Below are positions 43,085 to 46,738 of a stretch of 46,738 nt of DNA, in pieces; positions within the stretch are counted from its first letter, which is position 1; every line of letters starts with the position of its first letter. Position numbers and translations under genes: made by a program. Origin of the DNA: JBAIYU01 sp036763085. Its GTDB lineage: Bacteria > Bacillota > Negativicutes > DSM-1736 > Dendrosporobacteraceae. The notes under the pieces are model-generated. The model saw only the letters and a list, made by a program, of their open reading frames with translations. It searched no databases and had not been told where the DNA came from. Location: contig NZ_JBAIYU010000023.1 of assembly GCF_036763085.1 (NCBI RefSeq), forward strand, positions 1-46,738. Reading direction: 5' to 3'.

Positions 43085-44701
43085 CTACTTATATAATTCC
43101 GCCAGCTGCTTCTTTACTTCACCATTTTCTAAATATTCGTCATAGGTCATACGACGGTCAACTAGTCCGTTAGGAGTTATTTCAATTATTCTATTTGCAA
43201 CTGTTTCAATAAACTGATGGTCATGGGAAACAAAAAGCATAGTGCCTGGGAAGGCTATTAAACCATTGTTAAGTGCTGTAATGGATTCAAGATCCAAGTG
43301 GTTTGTCGGCTCATCTAATAAAAGTACATTAGCGCCAGTAAGCATCATTTTAGCCATCATGCAGCGTACTTTCTCACCACCGGATAAAACACTAGCCTGC
43401 TTTAAGCTTTCCTCGCCAGAGAATAGCATTCTACCAAGGAAACCACGAATAAAGCTTTCTTCCTGATCCTTTGAAAACTGTCTTAGCCAGTCAACAAGAT
43501 TTAATTCTATGCCGTCGAAGTAAGCAGAGTTATCTTTAGGAAGGTAAGCTTGGGTTGTTGTTACGCCCCATTTGAACTCACCGCTGTCCGCTTCCAGCTC
43601 ACCCATAAGAATCTTAAATAGTGTTGTTTTAGCTAATCCATCAGGGCCGACAAAGGCAATCTTATCGCCTTTTGCAACAGTAAAACTAACATTATCTAAA
43701 ACCTTTTCGCCTTCGATGCTCTTAGTGAGGCCTTCAACAGTTAGTAATTGATTGCCGGCTTCACGGTCAGGCTTAAATGCAATATATGGGTATTTTCTCG
43801 AAGATGGTTTGATATCATCGAGTGTAATTTTTTCAAGCAGTTTTTTACGTGAAGTTGCTTGCTTAGATTTAGAAGCATTAGCACTAAAGCGTTGAATAAA
43901 GGCTTGCAATTCCTTAGCCTTTTCTTCTTTTTTCTTGTTAGCATCTTTAGCAAGCTGTAAAGCCAACTGACTTGATTCAAGCCAGAAGTCGTAGTTACCA
44001 ACATAAAGCTGAATATTTTCAAAATCAATATCTGCAATGTGCGTACAAACTCTATTTAGAAAATGACGATCATGGGATACAACAATAACAGTGTTAGGGA
44101 AGTTAAATAGAAATTCCTCAAGCCAGTTTATTGATTCAATGTCAAGATGATTCGTCGGCTCATCAAGCAGCAGAATATCAGGGTTGCCGAAAAGAGCTTG
44201 AGCTAAAAGTACTCGAACTTTTTCGTTACCACTGAGTTCAGACATTTTTTGACTGTGAAGAGGTTCTGGAATACCTAAACCATTTAACATGCGTGCAGCC
44301 TCAGGCTCCGCGTCCCAACCATTTAATTCGGAAAACTCGCACTCAAGCTCTGATACTCTCATACCATCTTCATCAGAAAAATCAGGCTTTGCATAAAGTG
44401 CATCCTTTTCTTCCATGATCTGGTATAAGCGCGCATGTCCCATAATAACTGTTGTTAAAACGTCAAACTCATCAAATTCGTAATGATTCTGTTTTAATAC
44501 AGCAAGGCGTTCACCAGGGGTAATACAAACATCACCTTTAGTTGGTTCTACTTCACCGGACAAAACTTTTAAAAAGGTTGACTTACCTGTTCCATTTGCC
44601 CCGATTAAGCCATAGCAGTTTCCAGGAGTGAATTTTATATTTACATCTTTAAATAATATTCTTTTACCAAATTGTAATGTTAAACCATTTGTACTAATCA
44701 T
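43085..44701 (-). CDS. ABC-F family ATPase (YkpA/YbiT-like)
   Basis: This 538-residue soluble protein has two ABC domains and no membrane helices. Domain 1 has Walker A GANGTGKST (about 37-45), signature LSGNEKVRV (variant) and ILLLDEPTNHLD. Domain 2 has GPDGLAKTT (a variant Walker A with Ala before Lys), LSGGEKVR and VLLLDEPTNHLD. The charged inter-domain linker (about 240-290) is typical of ABC-F factors acting on ribosomes. The start MISTNGLTLQFG matches the YkpA/YbiT start as I know it; a GTG/ATG five codons upstream (44716) has no better ribosome site. Transcribed alone. Confidence 0.9.
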   Translation of the reverse strand: MISTNGLTLQFGKRILFKDVNIKFTPGNCYGLIGANGTGKSTFLKVLSGEVEPTKGDVCITPGERLAVLKQNHYEFDEFDVLTTVIMGHARLYQIMEEKDALYAKPDFSDEDGMRVSELECEFSELNGWDAEPEAARMLNGLGIPEPLHSQKMSELSGNEKVRVLLAQALFGNPDILLLDEPTNHLDIESINWLEEFLFNFPNTVIVVSHDRHFLNRVCTHIADIDFENIQLYVGNYDFWLESSQLALQLAKDANKKKEEKAKELQAFIQRFSANASKSKQATSRKKLLEKITLDDIKPSSRKYPYIAFKPDREAGNQLLTVEGLTKSIEGEKVLDNVSFTVAKGDKIAFVGPDGLAKTTLFKILMGELEADSGEFKWGVTTTQAYLPKDNSAYFDGIELNLVDWLRQFSKDQEESFIRGFLGRMLFSGEESLKQASVLSGGEKVRCMMAKMMLTGANVLLLDEPTNHLDLESITALNNGLIAFPGTMLFVSHDHQFIETVANRIIEITPNGLVDRRMTYDEYLENGEVKKQLAELYK

Positions 44702-44874
44702 AGTTTTTATTCCCATCTTTCATAATTTTTGCTTACAAAATATAATTTTAACACATATAGCTCATTTAGTCTAATAAAACCAGCCAAATTGGCATAATAC
44801 GGGGTTAAATGCCCCGATGCATACATTTACTACCATCTTGTACTATGCCATAATAGACGGTATGAGGTGATAAG

Positions 44875-46059
44875 ATGTTCCAAATATTAAAAGAAATTCC
44901 AAGTAAAGTCTGGTTGTTGGTGCTAGCTCACTGCATTACAGATTTATCGCAAGGAAGTTTGCTTGTAGCACTTCCTTATTTTAAATTTAAATTTGGCTTG
45001 AGTTACGCTGAAGTCGGCTCCTTGGTACTCATCCAAAATCTTACTTCATCCGTCAGCCAACCATTATTCGGGTACTTTAGTGATAAATATCCTAGACCTT
45101 GGTTAATTCCAGCAGGCTGCCTGTTATCTGGTATAGCTATGTTTGGCTCTCTATTGGCTCCTAGTTTTTATCTGTTATATTTCAGCACTGCATTATGTGG
45201 CCTTGGTATAGCTGCCTTTCATCCTGAAGCGGCCAAAATGGCTAATAAATTTAGCGGTACATCTAAAGGCAAAGGCGTAAGTCTTTTTGTTGTAGGAGGC
45301 AATGGTGGTTTTGCCTTAGGATCATTATTCATGGCTATACTGCTGTCCGGAGATGAATTAATGAAAGCCTTATACCTATTACCGTTTATAGCAATTTTCT
45401 ATCCTCTTTACAAGCTCGCCGTTAGTCTCCCAACCATAACAAGCAACAACTCAAAGCAGCTTGAAAATAAGATTAGTAAAAGCTTTAGCTGGCCATTAGC
45501 AGCATTATTAGGTGTTGTCCTATCACGTTCGACTGTCGGCTCGGGCGTCAGTACTTTTCTACCTCTATATTATGTTACATACCTTCATGGCAGTCAACTT
45601 TATGCAAGTTCGCTTTTGACAGTTTATTTGGCTGCAGGAGCTGTTGGTACACTTTTCGGCGGCTTTCTCAGTGATCGCTACGGCAGTAAACGCATAATGC
45701 TATGGTCAATCTTACCAATATCAGCTATGCTATATCTTTTCAGGCTGTCCGAAGGATTTGAAGTTTTTCTTATTCTCTCGATTACTAGCGCCTTATTGTC
45801 TTGCGCATTCTCAAGTACCCTTGTCCTAGCACAGCAAATGATGCCTAATAATATTGCTGTTGCGTCTGGTCTAACAATAGGCCTAAGCGTTGGTTTAGGA
45901 GCAATGGGTGCAGTTGCTTTAGGTAAAGTTGCCGATATTTGGAGTATGCCTGTTGTCTTTGATATCCTAGCGGTTTTACCACTCATTGGTTTCTTGCTTA
46001 CATTCTATATTTCTGAACCCAATAGCAAAAATCCTAGTTATGCCGCTGTAAGGACCTGA
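44875..46059 (+). CDS. MFS transporter, fosmidomycin-resistance (Fsr)-like
   Basis: The 394-residue protein has 12 predicted membrane helices. The first segment carries LAHCITDLSQGSLLVALPYF, and FGYFSDKYPRPWLIPAG is the MFS loop-2/3 motif. CGLGIAAFHPEAAKMAN is the Fsr-family signature (FHPE). GGFLSDRYGSKRIMLW repeats the loop motif in the second half. Such proteins export fosmidomycin or other compounds; the natural substrate is unknown. GAGGTGATAAG precedes the ATG. Confidence 0.87.
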   Translation: MFQILKEIPSKVWLLVLAHCITDLSQGSLLVALPYFKFKFGLSYAEVGSLVLIQNLTSSVSQPLFGYFSDKYPRPWLIPAGCLLSGIAMFGSLLAPSFYLLYFSTALCGLGIAAFHPEAAKMANKFSGTSKGKGVSLFVVGGNGGFALGSLFMAILLSGDELMKALYLLPFIAIFYPLYKLAVSLPTITSNNSKQLENKISKSFSWPLAALLGVVLSRSTVGSGVSTFLPLYYVTYLHGSQLYASSLLTVYLAAGAVGTLFGGFLSDRYGSKRIMLWSILPISAMLYLFRLSEGFEVFLILSITSALLSCAFSSTLVLAQQMMPNNIAVASGLTIGLSVGLGAMGAVALGKVADIWSMPVVFDILAVLPLIGFLLTFYISEPNSKNPSYAAVRT

Positions 46060-46097
46060 TTAGCTTTAACAATTATACGATAAGCGAGGGTTTATCT

Positions 46098-46613
46098 ATG
46101 AAAAAATTTATTATAATTTGCCTGGTATTGATCTTATCCTTAAGTACAGTAAGCTGCTTAGCAGCTTCAAATGATAATGCTTTAGCTGCTATCGCACTTT
46201 ATGTAGATACTTCCGGATATTATATTCCTGGTACCGATATGCTTAACAAAGCCCTTAATGAAGTAATACGCTTTAAGATAAATGCACTATTACTTGGCAG
46301 CGAAGTTCAATCAGGTAATGAAGTACTTCGTGATCTCAGTCGCTGTAATGTGAGCAGCTCTGCCAGTGCATCTCCTGAAAGCTTAGCCTCATATGCAGCC
46401 AACCGTCATGTAAACTTTATAATACTTTTTTCTGTTCGGCCACTTGATGTAGCAATTGACCTTAAAGCCTATTCTGCAGCTTCTAATTCGTATTTGATAG
46501 ATAAAACAGTTACCCGACCTGAAGGAACAGAAGCATGGTCTACCCTTGAAGCGCTTTCCAGTATGATTGGCGGCGAAGTAACACAAGTTCTGCAAGCTCT
46601 TAACAAGCCTTAA
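46098..46613 (+). CDS. Secreted protein of unknown function ending at an intron junction
   Basis: The 171-residue protein has an N-terminal signal peptide (MKKFIIICLVLILSLSTVS, cleavage near CLA-AS; a lipobox is not convincing). The mature part mixes Ala/Ser-rich helices and beta strands (AAIALYVDTSGYYIPGTD; FIILFSVRPLDVAIDL). I recognise no family. It follows the MFS gene by 38 bases with GCGAGGG upstream, so they may be co-transcribed. Its TAA lies where the group II intron on the opposite strand ends, so the C-terminus (LNKP) may have been altered or truncated by intron insertion. Confidence 0.65.
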   Translation: MKKFIIICLVLILSLSTVSCLAASNDNALAAIALYVDTSGYYIPGTDMLNKALNEVIRFKINALLLGSEVQSGNEVLRDLSRCNVSSSASASPESLASYAANRHVNFIILFSVRPLDVAIDLKAYSAASNSYLIDKTVTRPEGTEAWSTLEALSSMIGGEVTQVLQALNKP

Positions 46614-46738
46614 TCGAGTAAGAGGCTACCCATTAATTGAGTAGCCGACTTCTCACACCACCGTACGTACGGTTCCGTATACGGCGGTTCAATAGTTTAA
46701 GTGCATTACCTCGTATCTTTTAGCTATGTCATCATAGC
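46613..46738 (-). mobile_element. 3' end of a group II intron (domains V-VI), partial
   Basis: On the minus strand 46690-46657 is exactly 34 nt and folds as domain V. A 9-bp stem ACCGCCGTA/TACGGTGGT holds the CGC catalytic triad and one G-U pair, then a two-base CG bulge, then TACG-GAAC-CGTA with a tetraloop. Domain VI follows: GGCTAC/GTAGCC stem and CTT-A-CTC with a bulged A at 46619 as candidate branch point, six to seven bases from the 3' splice site. The sequence style resembles bacterial group IIC introns. The reverse transcriptase and 5' end lie beyond the window. Confidence 0.8.

Overview
The window most likely comes from a spore-forming, outer-membrane-bearing Firmicute (Negativicutes, Sporomusaceae-like; inference). 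The evidence is AT-rich DNA with strong AGGAGG ribosome sites and many TTG/GTG starts, together with envelope-spanning RND, MacAB and TolC exporters that need an outer membrane, and BclA/BclB-type collagen-like spore-surface proteins. A selenium-dependent molybdenum hydroxylase gene set points to an anaerobe that handles purines.

Layout. 1-4.6 kb: an RND efflux pump and its adaptor. 4.8-11.6 kb: a rifamycin-phosphotransferase-like enzyme, a DUF389 membrane protein, an overlapping racemase/acetyltransferase pair and an MscS channel. 11.7-14.4 kb: an OpuC-type osmolyte ABC importer. 14.6-19.2 kb: TolC with two matching palindromic operators, then a MacAB-type exporter. 19.5-21.2 kb: YueI-family and DUF4328 proteins and a 49-residue small protein. 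21.2-28.98 kb: molybdenum genes, namely a MOSC-MogA fusion, MoaC, a bis-MGD oxidoreductase, an ECF S-component behind a structured leader RNA, MocA, YqeC, a split XdhC pair and YqeB. 29.2-34.1 kb: an NCS2 purine permease and a three-subunit xanthine-dehydrogenase-type hydroxylase. 34.4-35.1 kb: a HAD phosphatase. 35.4-43.0 kb: a probable spore-surface locus with two divergent His/Cys-rich proteins of shared architecture, a methyltransferase, two large collagen-like proteins and a glycosyltransferase. 43.1-46.7 kb: an ABC-F ATPase, an MFS exporter, a secreted protein and the 3' end of a group II intron running off the window.

How the genes work together. NCS2 would import a purine. The hydroxylase (FAD, 2Fe-2S and Mo subunits) would oxidise it. 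YqeB, YqeC, the XdhC proteins and MocA would mature its Mo (probably selenium-containing) cofactor, and MoaC and the Mog domain act in general molybdopterin synthesis. In the spore locus, the glycosyltransferase and methyltransferase plausibly decorate the Thr-rich collagen stalks, and three plus-strand genes carry sigma-K-like promoter motifs. The efflux genes are consistent with a diderm envelope.

The points most worth follow-up are the unidentified leader RNA before the ECF gene, the paired His/Cys-rich proteins inside the collagen locus, the split XdhC in the selenium-hydroxylase operon, the duplicated TTGAC-N6-GTCAA operators, and the intron junction at the stop codon of the last gene. 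No tRNA, rRNA, CRISPR array or transposase was seen.
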